Assembly (NCBI GenBank): GCA_942493365.1
Contig: OW818697.1
Location: 2,170,001-2,234,000, forward strand
DNA: 64,000 bases
From: UBA8949 sp942493365
GTDB taxonomy: Bacteria > Bacillota > Clostridia > Saccharofermentanales > UBA5734
Reading direction: 5' to 3'
Part shown: positions 8,461 through 20,300 of the stretch, in pieces
Layout: the number at the start of each line of letters is the position of its first letter
Position numbering within the stretch: the stretch's first letter is position 1
Translations under genes and position numbers: made by a program
The notes under the pieces: generated by a model
Told to the model about the DNA's origin: nothing
The model's input: the letters and a program-made list of their open reading frames with translations, nothing else
The model's database searches: none

Positions 8461-9141
8461 ATGACCATGCTCAACATTCTGGTCGTCGATGATCACGAGA
8501 ACATCCGCAAACTGATCGGCGTCTATCTGACCCGCGCCGGCTACCAGGTTTTCCCGGCTGTCGATGGCTTTGACGCGTTGGCCGTGATGGATTGTACGCA
8601 CATCGATCTAATGATCGCCGATGTCATGATGCCGGGCATGGATGGCTTCGCGCTGACCGAAATGCTGCGTAGCTCTGGTTATACGCTGCCTGTCCTGATT
8701 GTCACCGCCCGCGAAAGTCTTGAGGACAAACGTGCTGGTTTTCAGGCCGGCACCGACGACTACATGGTCAAGCCGATCGATTTTGACGAAATGTTGCTGC
8801 GCGTCGCCGCGCTCCTGCGTCGGGCACGGATCGCCAACGAACACCGAATCGTGGTCGGGGATGTCATATTGGACAGCGATACCCTGACCGTCTCGATTGG
8901 CCAGGAACCGGTCACCTTGCCACGCAAGGAATTCCTGCTGCTCTTCAAAATGCTGAGCTACCCGCAAAAGATTTTCACCCGCCAGGACCTGATGGACGAA
9001 TTCTGGGGTTTGGACAACGAGACCGACGAACGAACAGTCGATGTCCACATCAAGCGGCTGCGCGAAAAATTCGATCAGCTCAGCCAATTCAAGATCGTCA
9101 CGGTTCGCGGTTTGGGATACAAGGCGGAAAAATGCGTATGA
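8461..9141 (+). CDS. OmpR/PhoB-family response regulator
   Basis: 226 residues from ATG 8461; a second in-frame ATG at 8467 is better spaced from the AGGAAGGAG site and gives MLNILVVDDHEN, so it may be the real start. Receiver domain at residues 1-120 (acidic pair VVDDH, phospho-acceptor in LMIADVMMPGMDG, conserved Thr in LIVTA, Lys in MVKPIDFDE), then a winged-helix DNA-binding domain at 130-226 (VTLPRKEFLLL, RQDLMDEFWG, RTVDVHIKRLREK, VRGLGYK). It is the first gene of a cassette with a histidine kinase and a MacAB-like exporter, which it likely controls. Confidence 0.94.
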   Translation: MTMLNILVVDDHENIRKLIGVYLTRAGYQVFPAVDGFDALAVMDCTHIDLMIADVMMPGMDGFALTEMLRSSGYTLPVLIVTARESLEDKRAGFQAGTDDYMVKPIDFDEMLLRVAALLRRARIANEHRIVVGDVILDSDTLTVSIGQEPVTLPRKEFLLLFKMLSYPQKIFTRQDLMDEFWGLDNETDERTVDVHIKRLREKFDQLSQFKIVTVRGLGYKAEKCV

Positions 9142-10208
9142 AGATGCGATTACCATTCAAATCAATCTATGTTCGCTTCGCTGTCATTTTTATCGGCATC
9201 TGGTGGTTCATAAATGGTGCCGCTTTTGCCGTCATGATGCATATACTGTCGGGCAGTTCTATCATCGATTTTCCCAAGGTTTTTTTGAAATTTCGCGACG
9301 AACTGGCCCAAATCCGCGAAATCACCGGGCTGGTCATGCTGGGCAGCGTCCTGGTCGGGACGATCCTCATTCTGCTGGCTGTGCGCAGCATCGTCCGGCC
9401 GATCAAAAAACTTTCCAAAGCCTCGCAGGAAATCGCCCGCGGCAATTTTGACATTACCGTCAAGCCAGCCAGTCGCGACGAAATCGGTCAATTGACCGCC
9501 GACTTCAATGATATGGCCCGGTCGCTTCAGGGCATCGAGGTCCTGCACAAGGACTTCGTCGGCAACGTGTCACACGAGTTCAAGACGCCCATCACTGCCA
9601 TCAAGGGCTTTGCCAGGCTGATCAGCGAGGGGGACCTGTCCGATGAGCAGACCCGCGAGTACAGTAAGCTGATCGTCGAGGAAAGTCAGCGTCTCTCGCT
9701 ACTGTCAGCCAATTTGTTGCGTCTGTCTGAACTCGACAGTCATCTGATTATCGAGAAATCGGAATTTTCACTGGACGAGCAAATCCGTAAAACTGTGCTG
9801 CTGCTGGAAATGCAATGGAGCAAAAAGCAAATCGAGTTTGAACTTGATCTGGCAGCGGTCACAATCATGGCCTCAGGGCATCTGCTGCAGGAAGTGTGGC
9901 TCAATCTGATCGACAATGCCATCAAGTTTTCGCCCAGCGGCAGTGAAATACTAATCCGGTTGACCCGTCAGGACGGCCTGGCCCGGGTCGAAATCATCGA
10001 TCACGGCATTGGGATCAAGGCGGAAGACAAACCCCGGCTATTTGATCGGTTTTTCAAGGGTGAAAAGTCGCGCTCCAGCGAAGGCAACGGCCTCGGGCTG
10101 GTCATCGCCCGCAAAATCGTCGAAATTTTCGACGGCACAATTTCCTTTGACAGTGAATGGGGACAGGGATCGACATTTGTCGTGGCTCTGCCAACCTTAA
10201 CTCAATAA
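9132..10208 (+). CDS. Sensor histidine kinase (HAMP, HisKA, HATPase_c)
   Basis: 358 residues; overlaps the response-regulator gene by 10 bp. ATGs at 9132, 9138 and 9144 are in frame; 9138 has the best spacing from AAGGCGGA. Two TM segments (about residues 12-38 and 63-88) enclose a very short, about 25-residue external loop, then HAMP (90-145), HisKA with the phosphorylated His in GNVSHEFKTPITAIKG (about 150), and HATPase_c with N box NLIDNAIKFS, DHGIGI, and GNGLGLVIAR. The tiny external loop suggests a membrane-sensing, BceS/LiaS-like kinase that may respond to cell-envelope stress or to the exporter itself. Confidence 0.93.
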   Translation: MRMKMRLPFKSIYVRFAVIFIGIWWFINGAAFAVMMHILSGSSIIDFPKVFLKFRDELAQIREITGLVMLGSVLVGTILILLAVRSIVRPIKKLSKASQEIARGNFDITVKPASRDEIGQLTADFNDMARSLQGIEVLHKDFVGNVSHEFKTPITAIKGFARLISEGDLSDEQTREYSKLIVEESQRLSLLSANLLRLSELDSHLIIEKSEFSLDEQIRKTVLLLEMQWSKKQIEFELDLAAVTIMASGHLLQEVWLNLIDNAIKFSPSGSEILIRLTRQDGLARVEIIDHGIGIKAEDKPRLFDRFFKGEKSRSSEGNGLGLVIARKIVEIFDGTISFDSEWGQGSTFVVALPTLTQ

Positions 10209-10230
10209 AAGACAAACAGGAGGCTTATTC

Positions 10231-11856
10231 ATGACTGCGAAAAAGAAGAAAAGTAAAAAACGGATGATTATCACCATCGTGGTGGTGGTCTTGCTGGCAG
10301 CTCTGGTGCTGTCATTCACGTTGCTGGGCGGCGGAGGCGGCGACCCGCTGGCCAATGTCAAAACAGTGGCCGCGACATCCGGCGCGATTGAAAAAACCGT
10401 ATCCGGCACGGGCAACATCAGTTCCAACGATACGACACAAGATATTATTATCGAAGCCGGTCTATCCATCGACCAGGTTATGGTCGAGAACGGCGACAAA
10501 GTTGTGGCCGGCGATATCCTGGCGACTTTTGATCCGGCGGTTTTGCAAAAGGCCATTTGGACGGCTCAGAGTGACCTGGACAAGCTGGATGTTCAGCTCA
10601 ATCAGCTACGCAACAAAACTGAATCGATTACCATTCCGACCGCTGTTGCTGGACGCGTCAAGCAGATATTTGCTGTTGCCGGCGAGGCGGTCCGTGAGAC
10701 CATGGCTCGCGATGGCGCACTGATGATGCTGTCGCTGGACGGCAAGCTGCTTGTCACTTTTGCCCCGGCCATGATTGACGGGCTGGCAGTCGGCAGCGCA
10801 GTCACGGTCACGTTATCCGACGGATCGACTGCCACGGGCACGGTTCGCGCTTTGAGTGCCACCGTCTGCACGGTCAGCATTTCTGATCAAACCGCGCCGG
10901 TCGGCGATCCGGTCAAGGTGACCAAGGCCGACGGCAGCGCCCTCGGTGAAGGACAGCTGGTCATCAGCCAGCCGCTGGCCATCACCGGCACCGACGGCAC
11001 AGTTGATCGCATCCTGCGTGCCCTCAATGCTTCGGTTAAAAGCGGCACCAAGCTGATCGAACTCCAAGACGCGCCGACATCACGCCAATACAGCGAATTG
11101 TATGTCAGCCGCCAGGACAAGGCCGCCAGTTTGGCCACTTTGATGACCTATGTCAAACAAAATGCGCTGATCTCACCCTATACGGGTACCATTTCCCTGC
11201 TCAATCTGGCTGAAGGACAAACTACAGGCAGTGCGTCAGCATCCGCAGCGTCCGCTACGGCAGCTGCTGGAAATTTGGCCGCGGCATCTTCTGCTGCCAA
11301 GGTCACCGCCGCTGCTAATGTCGCCTGCGTCATCGCGACGGCCAACGACATCCGCCTGACCGTACCGATTGATGAATTGGATATCGCCGTGCTGGCCGTT
11401 GACCAGAAGGCTGCCATCACCCTCGATGCGCTGACCGGAAAATCCTTCTCCGGCACCATTCTTGAAATCGCCGAAACCGGCATCATCGGTCAAGGTGGCA
11501 CCACCTTTGAAGTCACGCTGGATTTGCCGGAAGACACCGCACTCAAGCTGGGCATGACCGCTACGGCTGTCATCACCATTGAGCGCCGGGAAGGCATTGT
11601 CCGCATTCCCATGGATGCCTTGCAGGAACTGGGTGGTGAGCAATTCGTCTACGTCGGCACGCCGACCGATGCCACTCACCTTGGCCAAAAGCGACCCGTT
11701 GTCGTTGGCATTTCCGACGGACAATACGTCGAAATTCGCAGTGGTCTGAATGCTGGCGAAACCATCAACTATTATTATGTTTCAAGCAGCAGTCTGTTTC
11801 CGTTTGGCGGCGGCATGGGTTATCCCGGTACCACCACGGCGTCGACAACAAAATAA
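10231..11856 (+). CDS. HlyD-family efflux adaptor (MacA/YknX-like)
   Basis: 541 residues. Good AGGAGG site. One N-terminal TM anchor (about 10-35, after a Lys-rich start), a barrel-sandwich half with VEKTVSGTGNI-like beginning (EKTVSGTGNISS) and VMVENGDKVVAGDILATFD, a short coiled region, a second lipoyl half (LISPYTGTISLLNLAEGQ), an Ala/Ser-rich insert at about 330-365, and the beta-barrel/membrane-proximal part (FEVTLDLPEDTALKLGMTATAVI). It bridges an ATP-binding cassette pump to substrate outside the membrane. Followed 15 bp later by the ATPase. Longer than typical MacA (about 370) because of the insert between the two halves. Confidence 0.88.
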   Translation: MTAKKKKSKKRMIITIVVVVLLAALVLSFTLLGGGGGDPLANVKTVAATSGAIEKTVSGTGNISSNDTTQDIIIEAGLSIDQVMVENGDKVVAGDILATFDPAVLQKAIWTAQSDLDKLDVQLNQLRNKTESITIPTAVAGRVKQIFAVAGEAVRETMARDGALMMLSLDGKLLVTFAPAMIDGLAVGSAVTVTLSDGSTATGTVRALSATVCTVSISDQTAPVGDPVKVTKADGSALGEGQLVISQPLAITGTDGTVDRILRALNASVKSGTKLIELQDAPTSRQYSELYVSRQDKAASLATLMTYVKQNALISPYTGTISLLNLAEGQTTGSASASAASATAAAGNLAAASSAAKVTAAANVACVIATANDIRLTVPIDELDIAVLAVDQKAAITLDALTGKSFSGTILEIAETGIIGQGGTTFEVTLDLPEDTALKLGMTATAVITIERREGIVRIPMDALQELGGEQFVYVGTPTDATHLGQKRPVVVGISDGQYVEIRSGLNAGETINYYYVSSSSLFPFGGGMGYPGTTTASTTK

Positions 11857-11871
11857 GGAGCAACTGATTCC

Positions 11872-12549
11872 ATGATTCAGATGACCAATGTCACGAAAAC
11901 CTACGAGATGGGCGAAGAACTGGTTCACGCCCTGGACGGTGTCTCGCTGACCATCAATACTGGTGATTTTGTCGCCATTATCGGGCCGTCAGGCAGCGGC
12001 AAATCAACCCTCATGAATATCATCGGCTGCCTCGACGTCGCCGACACTGGCGAATATGTGCTGGATGGTCAGGCCATTGAAGATTACTCGGAAAACGAAC
12101 TGGCCCACATTCGCAATCAAAAACTGGGTTTCATTTTCCAGAGTTTTAACCTGCTGGCCAAACTGACTGCGCTCGAAAACGTTGAATTGCCCCTGATCTA
12201 TTTGGGCGTTCACATTCGAGAGCGTCGCCAGCGCGCCCGTCAGGCCTTGGAAATGGTCGGTCTGGGCGACCGCCTCAAACATCGGCCGCCCGAGCTGTCG
12301 GGCGGTCAACAGCAGCGTGTCGCCGTCGCGCGGGCACTGGTGACCAAGCCTTCCCTGATTCTGGCCGATGAGCCGACCGGCAACCTCGATCAGAAAACGG
12401 GGCAGGAAATCCTGCGTCTGCTGCGCGACATTCATGACCAGGGTAACACCGTCGTCATTATCACGCATGACGAATACATCGCCGAACAAGCCAACCGCCG
12501 CATCCGCATTTTGGACGGCAAAGTCGCGGAAGAGGAGGTCATATTATGA
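11872..12549 (+). CDS. ABC transporter ATP-binding protein (MacB/LolD type)
   Basis: 225 residues. Walker A GPSGSGKST, Q-loop GFIFQSFNLLAKLTALENVELPL, signature LSGGQQQRVAVARAL, Walker B LILADEPTGNLD, H-loop VVIITHDEYIA: all intact. The sequence is typical of the MacB/LolD/YknY group. RBS AAGGAG at 9 bp. The stop overlaps the permease start (ATGA-type, 4 bp), showing translational coupling. Confidence 0.96.
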   Translation: MIQMTNVTKTYEMGEELVHALDGVSLTINTGDFVAIIGPSGSGKSTLMNIIGCLDVADTGEYVLDGQAIEDYSENELAHIRNQKLGFIFQSFNLLAKLTALENVELPLIYLGVHIRERRQRARQALEMVGLGDRLKHRPPELSGGQQQRVAVARALVTKPSLILADEPTGNLDQKTGQEILRLLRDIHDQGNTVVIITHDEYIAEQANRRIRILDGKVAEEEVIL

Positions 12550-13712
12550 TCCTGCAATCATTCCGCATGGCATTCAGCTCGATCTTGTCCAGCAAAATGC
12601 GCTCTTTCCTGACCATGCTCGGCATCATCATCGGTGTCCTGGCCGTCGTCGTTCTGATCTCACTGGTCAACGGCGCTTCAGCCTCAGTCACCAGCGAAAT
12701 CGAGGGACTGGGCAGCAACCTGTTAACGGTCACCATCCGCGACAATCGCTATCATGATCTCAGTGTGAGCGATATCGATCAACTGGCTGTCAAATTTGAC
12801 AGCATCGGTGAAACGGCCGCCAGCATGACCAAACCGGCAATCGCCAAAAACGGCAGCAAAACATTCACCGCCAACATCCAGGGCACCACCCCCGGTTACT
12901 CGGAAATCGGCGGTGTACACATTCAGTATGGCCGTTTTCTCAAATCGCCGGATCTCAGCGATCAAACCGCGGTTGCCATCGTCGGCGTCGAAGTGGCCGA
13001 TGAGCTTTTTGGGCAGCGCGAGGTTTTAGGCGAAACGATTTCCATCAACGGCCGCAATTTTCTGATCGTTGGCGTACTCGAAGAAGGCTCATCACCCTTT
13101 GGCGGCGAGGATCAGAAGATCATTATTCCCCTGACGCTAGCCCAACGCATGTTCAATCAAAAGTACATGATGTCGTTCTATGCCTCCGCACGAAACAAGG
13201 ATTCGGTTGACCAAGCGCAAACTGACATCACCAACACCCTGATGAACCTGTATCGCCAGGACGACACGGCATTCCGGATTATCAACCAGGCCTCGATCCT
13301 CGATGTCATGGATTCGGTTATGGCCACCCTTAGTCTGCTGCTCGGCGGTATCGCCGGCATTTCCCTACTGGTCGGCGGCATTGGCATCATGAACATCATG
13401 TTGGTTTCGGTTTCCGAACGCACCCGTGAAATCGGTATCCGCAAGGCCATTGGAGCCAGCCGTCAGCGCATTATGCTGCAGTTTTTGATTGAATCAATGG
13501 TCATCAGCCTGGTCGGCGGCATTATCGGCATCCTGGCTTCCTGGGGACTGCTCAGTGTTATCTCGGCCATCGCCGACATGACCTTCGGCATGACTTTCGG
13601 CGTCATTGCCCTGGCTGTCAGCTTCTCGGTTTTCGTCGGCGTGGTCTTCGGGCTCTACCCGGCCAACAAGGCCGCCAAACTGCATCCGATCCAGGCATTA
13701 AGGACGGAGTGA
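12546..13712 (+). CDS. ABC transporter permease (MacB/YknZ type)
   Basis: 388 residues. Architecture is one N-terminal TM (about 18-40, in SKMRSFLTMLGIIIGVLAVVVLISL), a large extracytoplasmic MacB-PCD-like domain (about 45-265), and three C-terminal TMs in the FtsX domain (LLGGIAGISLLVGGIGIMNIMLVSVSERTREIGIRKAIGA region and two more). This is the standard type VII ABC fold. Together with the preceding adaptor and ATPase it forms a mechanotransmission-type exporter, in Gram-positives usually linked to antimicrobial peptides or lipid-active compounds; no outer-membrane channel gene is present. Confidence 0.95.
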   Translation: MILQSFRMAFSSILSSKMRSFLTMLGIIIGVLAVVVLISLVNGASASVTSEIEGLGSNLLTVTIRDNRYHDLSVSDIDQLAVKFDSIGETAASMTKPAIAKNGSKTFTANIQGTTPGYSEIGGVHIQYGRFLKSPDLSDQTAVAIVGVEVADELFGQREVLGETISINGRNFLIVGVLEEGSSPFGGEDQKIIIPLTLAQRMFNQKYMMSFYASARNKDSVDQAQTDITNTLMNLYRQDDTAFRIINQASILDVMDSVMATLSLLLGGIAGISLLVGGIGIMNIMLVSVSERTREIGIRKAIGASRQRIMLQFLIESMVISLVGGIIGILASWGLLSVISAIADMTFGMTFGVIALAVSFSVFVGVVFGLYPANKAAKLHPIQALRTE

Positions 13713-13758
13713 TCGTTGGCTATGGTACAATCACCTTAAAAGCAGGAGGTGCGAAAAT

Positions 13759-14331
13759 ATGGCTGTCAAGATCATGAAGCTCAGCCCCGAACGGGTCGAA
13801 GACTATTTTCAATTCTTTGACAAGGTGGCCTTTGCTGATCACCCTGAATGGGGCTGCGATTGTTACTGTTGTTTTTACCATGCGGCCAATGCCAACGATT
13901 GGGAGGCGCAAACCGGCTCGCAAAACCGCGCGATCGCCCGCGAGATGATCATGGCCGGTCAGCTGCAGGGGCAGATGGCCTACGTCGACGGTCTGCCAGT
14001 CGCCTGGTGTCACTACGACCGCAAGAGCAAGCTGCCGGGGCTGGCGGTGTTTTATCCCGAATTGGTTGGCGATGATGCCAGTGTGGCGGCCATTGTCTGC
14101 TTCACGGTCGCCCAGGGTTATCGCGGTCAGGGATTGGCCAAAAGTCTGTTGGCGGCAGCCTGCGCCGATCTGGCCGCCCAGGGTTGCGCTGTTGTCGAGG
14201 CCTATCCGCGCACGGCCGATAGTTCGGTTGAGCAACACTACCATGGACCGCTGTCACTCTACCTGGGGCAGGGGTTCACGGTCGCGCGCCAGTTGAACGA
14301 GCAGGCTGTGGTTGTCAAAACGTTTCAGTGA
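13759..14331 (+). CDS. GNAT family N-acetyltransferase
   Basis: 190 residues with GGAGGT 9 bp upstream. The acetyl-CoA-binding motif A is visible as FTVAQGYRGQGLAKSLLAAAC (about residues 115-135), followed by VVEAYPR. An unusual Cys/Trp-rich segment lies near the N-terminus (WGCDCYCCFYH, about 32-42), seen in some GNATs described as mercapto- or metal-associated, function unknown. It follows the exporter operon by 46 bp and could be co-transcribed. Its stop is 33 bp from the convergent stop of the cyclic glucan synthase gene. Confidence 0.88.
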   Translation: MAVKIMKLSPERVEDYFQFFDKVAFADHPEWGCDCYCCFYHAANANDWEAQTGSQNRAIAREMIMAGQLQGQMAYVDGLPVAWCHYDRKSKLPGLAVFYPELVGDDASVAAIVCFTVAQGYRGQGLAKSLLAAACADLAAQGCAVVEAYPRTADSSVEQHYHGPLSLYLGQGFTVARQLNEQAVVVKTFQ

Positions 14332-14363
14332 AACAAAGCAATTGGGACCTCGGCCTGACCCTG

Positions 14364-17300
14364 TTATAACATCTGTTTTTGGTCTGAAATCATAATTACC
14401 ACATGATGCATTTTGCCATCATCGACGATGTCAAAGCGGTTGCCCATGACGGGCACATCATCCACAGTAAGGGATTGGACAAAGGTTCCAGGCCCGGATT
14501 TGTTGCGAAAATCCAATTGGTATTTGGTCAGGCCAACGCAGTATTCGACATGATACGAACGCCAGGTTTCCGGTACGCAGGGGTCCAGTACAATCTGCCC
14601 GCCTTCGCGACGAATGCCCAAAAAGCTGTGCAGAATCGCCTGATACATCCAACCGGCTGATCCGGTGTACCAGCTCCAGCCGGCACGCCCCATGAAAGGC
14701 GGTGCCATGCTGATGTCGGCCGCCATGACATAAGGTTCTTTTTCATAGCGATAGGCGCTGCGTAAATCAATCGTTGCCCAGATCGGGTTGAGCAGATTCA
14801 GGAGTCGCCACGCTTCTGGCGCCTGCTTGAGCTGCGCGCTCGCCATCGCCAGCCAAATGGCGCCGTGCGTGTACTGGCCGCCATTTTCGCGGACGCCGGG
14901 GAAATAACCACGGATGTAGCCGGGATTGTCCGGCGATTTGTCAAAGGGCGGCGTCAGCAGCAGGATGGCGTGATACTCGTCCTTGACCAGTTGTTGGCGG
15001 GCCGATTCAATCGCTCGCGCGGCATGCCGCGGATTGGCAGCGCCGGACAGCACCGCCCAGGACTGGCTGATCGAGTCGATCTGACACTCCTCGTTTTTGC
15101 TGGAACCCATCGCGTTGCCGTTGTCAAAAAACGCCCGCTTATACCATTGACCGTCCCAGGCGGCCGATTCGAGATTGCCGGTCAGGTTGGCGGCCAGACT
15201 GGCCATCCGGCGAGAATTGGCGACGTCACCGAATTGTTGGCAGACGCCAATAAAGCGATGCAGGACCGCGTACATGAACCAACCTAACCACACGCTTTCC
15301 CCGCGGCCGGCAGCGCCGACCTGGTTCATGCCGTCGTTCCAGTCGCCGCTGCCCATCAGGGGCAAGCCGTTGCTGCCGAAATGCGCGGAGCGTTCGATCG
15401 CCTGCAGGCAGTGTTTGTAAACGGTGTCCGCTTTGTTGGCGACCTGCGGGGTAAACATAATTTCATGCTGACCCTCTTGAAGCCGTTCGCCGGTCAACCA
15501 GGGTACGTTTTCGGCTAAAATCGCATAATCGCCGGTTTGAAGCAGGTATTCGGCCGTGACATAAGGCAGCCAGAGCAAATCATCGGAGATGCGCGTCCGC
15601 ACCCCGACGCCGGTCGGCGGGTGCCACCAGTGCTGGACATCGCCGTCGATAAACTGACGCGAACAGCACAGCAGGATTTGCTGGCGAACCAAATCAGGAT
15701 CGCCCTCCAAAAAGGCCAGCACATCCTGCAATTGATCGCGGAAGCCGTAGGCGCCGCCGCATTGATAAAAGGCGGAGCGCGCTTTGATGCGGCAGGCCAG
15801 CACCTGGTAACGCAGCCAGCCGTTCATCAGAATATCCAGCGTCCGATCGGGTGAACGCACGGTGATACCGCCGAGTTTGCTGTCCCAATAATCGCGGGCG
15901 AGATTGAGTTCTTCCGCAGCGCGTGATGGGACTCGCAGGCGATCGATCAACTCAGCCGCCTCGTCCTGGCTGGCTGTCTGTCCCAAACCAAAAACGATGC
16001 TGCGGCTTTCACCGGGCGACAGAGCAATGCAGATCTGGATGACGCCGCACGGGTCAAGGCCGGCGCCCAGTTCACCGGAAAAGCCCGGCAGGGAAAGGCC
16101 CTGCGGATAGCGTGCCGAAATGCTGGTGCCGAGAAACTCCTTGCGGTTGCCGGTGCAGGAGGTGATTTTTTCGCTGCTGAAGATAAAGGTGTATTTGTCG
16201 CGATACTGGTCGTTGTAAGCGTTGCGGGCGACCAGGCAATCGCTGCGATGGTCGAATGAGGTGATGACAAAGGGCGCCATCAGCTCACGTTGGACGCCCA
16301 GCAGCCATTCAACATAGAGCGTCACGGAAAAGTTGCGCACGACAGCTCCTTCATTGGCCAGGGTGAGCAACCAAAGTTTAACCGGCGCTTTCTCGGCTAC
16401 GAACACCGTCATCGATTGTCGCAGCGCCAGTTCGTCGTGTTCGAATGCGGTGTACCCGAAACCGTGGCGAATCTGGTAATGACCGCCATACCCGGCGTTG
16501 AGCAGGCAGGGTGATGTGATGGCGCCCGTGGCTTCGTCGCGGATATAGACTGCTTCGGAGATCGGATCCAGCACCGGGTCATTGGACCAGGTTGTCAGTT
16601 TGTTTTCCCGGCTGTTGCCCGCCCAAGTGTACCCGGCACCTGATTCGGAGACCAAAAAGCCGCACTGGTCATTGGCGATGACGTTGATCCAGGGGCCTGG
16701 TGGTTTCATGCCGCTGCGCAACCGGATCACATACTCACGACCGCCCTTGGCAAAGCCGCCCAGGCCGTTGAAAAACTCCAGCGGCTGCTCTTTGTCCGGG
16801 AAGGACTGGATTGGTTGAATATGGCTGTTGTACGAGCCGGACGTCAGTCGGATGACCGCGCGCGGCGCTGGCTCTGCCGGGCCGTCTGTTCGGGATTCGG
16901 GCTTGCTGCCAGCAGCTTTAAGATTGCGGAAGCGCACGCCGGTTTCGGGGGTGATGACGACTCGGGCCACACTGAGCAGCAGGTCGGTCTCTTCTGGCGA
17001 AACCTGAAAGCGGTTGACCACGAACAACCCGGTGCCGGCCGGATTGCCGCTGAAAATGCGCAGCCGGCTGGTCAGACTCTGGATCAGCTGGTTGAGTTCC
17101 ATGGCATAACCGGTCATCTCATCATTGAAAATGACCAGATCGACCGGGACAAAATGCATGCGCAAGACCTCGAACGCCTGCAGGACATCGCTGATCAGCG
17201 ACGCTGACTTGAGATCTTCAACGCGCAGCAGCATGATCGGATTGTCACCGGAAATGCCGAAGCGCCACAATCCGCTTTGGCCCAATTGGTTGCGCAGGAT

Positions 17301-20300
17301 CGAAGCGACCGGGCCGCGGTAGGTCAGGCTGGGATAATAAATCGGCCCGACCAGGCTGAGTATGGCGTTCAACTGGGCGGGTTTGACCGCCAGGTAGCGC
17401 ATACGCAGATTGCCACTGGTCAACGACAGTTTAAAAATATCGTCTGAATCGTGGAACTTGTCATAATTGGCGCTAAGCTGCATGATTTCCTCGCGCGACT
17501 GGGCATAGCCGGTCAAAAAAACCACCGTTGCTGAATGACCGGCCGGTATATTGACAACCACCCGCAGGCTTAAAATCGGGTCGGGCGAAAACCCTTCCCG
17601 GCTGGATAGGTTGAGGCTGGACTCCATGATTTGCGGGCGAATCAGATTACCGTTGCGACCGACGAACAGCCGGCGGTCAATTTCAAATTGCACCTTTTGC
17701 TTGATGGGCGATTCGGCAACCAGGCGGTGCATGACAAAATGTCGCCGGTCTTCGGGCGATCGTGTGCGCCGCCGACCGATCAGCATTTGCCGCTTTTCAT
17801 CGTACTCCGTATCGACAAAAAGCTTGCTGAAAGCAGGGTGAGCGGCTTCGGCGCGGTATTCGTCAGCGACGATTTCCAGATAGCTGGTCATTTCCAGGTT
17901 GATGGCCTTGTCACTGTTGTTGGTGACGGTGACCCGGCGCAGTTCGAGATTTTCCTGCGGGGACAGCGTCACCTCGGTGTGTGTGTTGAAATGGCCGTCA
18001 CGCCTTTTGAATTCGGCCTTATCGGCCGAGAAGACCACCTGGTAATCATCCGGCTCTTTGCGGGTCGGCCGGTACGCGGCACTCCAAAGGGTATCCGAGG
18101 CCTGATCGCGCAAATAGATGAAGGTGCCAAAACCACTGCCCAGCGGGTCGGCACGCCAGCGATTGATAAAGATGTTGTCGCAGCAACTGAAGCCTTCGCC
18201 ATCCGAGGTCAGCATCACCATGTACTGGCGGTTGGCCAGCACGTGCGCGATCGGCTCCGGCGGATCGGGTGCTAAAACGTAGCGGCTTTCAGCGGCTTCC
18301 TCGACGGTATCGTTGACATTGATGTTAATGGTGTACCAGCGACGCGAAACCGAAATCAGGCCGACGGCGCTGGTTTCTTCGAGCAGAATTTCCGCCGACT
18401 GGACCATCGGTTCACCATGGAACCGCGTCTGCATGACGTTCTGATTCAAATAATTGTCCATCGCGATCAGACTCATGCCCAGGTGATGAACCATCGACGA
18501 CTGCACCAGCGAGAAGGGCCGCAGATTGGCACTGTCCGGTCGATTGTAATCCAGCGCCTCATAAAAACCGTATTCGCTTTCCGCACCGATCTTGCGCAGG
18601 CGGTCGATGTTTCTGAGCGCCCGCTGCGGCTTGACCATCAACGCCAGCAGGGTCGCGTAAGGTGTCACAACCTGCGCTGGCCGGATGGTCGATTGCAAAC
18701 GCAGGCGCATGACACCGAATGACGTGTATTGGTAGTTGGAGTTGACATCAAAGGCATAGTATTGTGACTCGGAAATCCCCCAGGGCAGTTTCATCTTGCG
18801 GCCCTGGGTAATCTGCCGGGAAACAGCAGCCTGGCTGCTTTGGTAGAATATGCTGCCCGGCGGCGTTTTAAGAACCAGATTCGGCATCAAATACTCAAAC
18901 ATCGAACCGCTCCAGGACAGCAGGGTCGGTGTACCGCGAATCAGCGTGAAGGGGCGCCCCAGGGCGAACCAGTGTTTTTGGGGTACGTCACCCTTGGCGA
19001 TGGCCAGAAAACTCGACAGGCGGGCTTCTGAGGCCATCAGATCGTAGCGTCCGCTGTCCGGCGTCTGTGAAGATACATGAAAACCGATGATAAAGAGCTG
19101 ATGCTTGTGATCGTACAGCGCGCGAAAGTCGGCCTTGAGCACAAGCGCGTCAATGCTGCTGACCAATTCATTGATGCGCATCACCAGCGCAATGGCCTTT
19201 TCATTGCCGGCATCCGCCATATCATCCAGACATTTCTGCTCTTTGCACAAGCCGCTGCAACCCTGCAAGGTCAGGTCAGTTTGCAATCCGCTGCACAACA
19301 GGGCCAGCCGCTGCTTCCATCGTTGATCGGTTGGCGCTGTTTCCAAGCGAGCCGCCAGTTTGCTCAAGCTCTCACTCCAGTCGTTCATGGTGGCGAACGA
19401 CAAACTGATTTTCAGGTCGGCCAAGCCGGCCGTCACCAGGGTGTCGTTAAGGCCGGTGATGCAGCTGGCTGTGAAAACCGGTTGGCGGCGCACGCCGATC
19501 AGCCCTTGTTTGAGAGCAATCAGGTGGCCGATAAAGTTGCCGCTATCTACGGTGGAGACATACTGCGGATCGAGAACCCGCAGCGGATTGACCTGATACC
19601 AATTATATAGATGGCCGTGCCACTTGGGCAGTTTCTCAACGATCGAAAGGACCTTCTCGCATTTTTCGACCAGGGTATGCAGGCTGATAAAGCCCATGTC
19701 GCGCGCGGCCAGAGTGGCCAGCAGCTGTAAGCCTATATTGGTCGGCGATGTTTTGTCCGACACCTTGGGACCAGGGTAGGTCTGAAAATTATCTGGGCAC
19801 AGCCAATGGGTATCGGCAGTACTGAAATCTTCAAAATAATTCCAGGTTCGCCGCGCCAGCAGCCGCAACCGCCGGATTTGTTCACGCATGAAACGGCCGG
19901 GCGCAGCGCGTCTGACCTGAAGACTGGCCATATAGGACAGAAGCGGCGAGAACAACCAGATTCCCGCGACCAGCGTCAGCATCGTCATCCAGCCAGGTGA
20001 GGGCTGCATCATGGCGCCAATCAAAACCGGAATCGTTGGAATGATCGCGGGCCACATTGCCGCCAGATGGAAATTGAAGGTTTTGAGAACATTACTGTCA
20101 ACCGATTCGGAAGTCTGCCATTCCAGCAATTTGCGATGGCTGATGATCAGCCGGTAAAGCGTTCTGCAAATCGCATCAAGCGCTAGGAGGCCCCGGATGG
20201 GAATCAGCATGATTTCAATCAGCAGCATCAAAAAACGTGACAGGATCTGATCGCTTAAAGCCTTGATGGCCAGACGCATTGAAGGGTTTCGGTTTTTTTG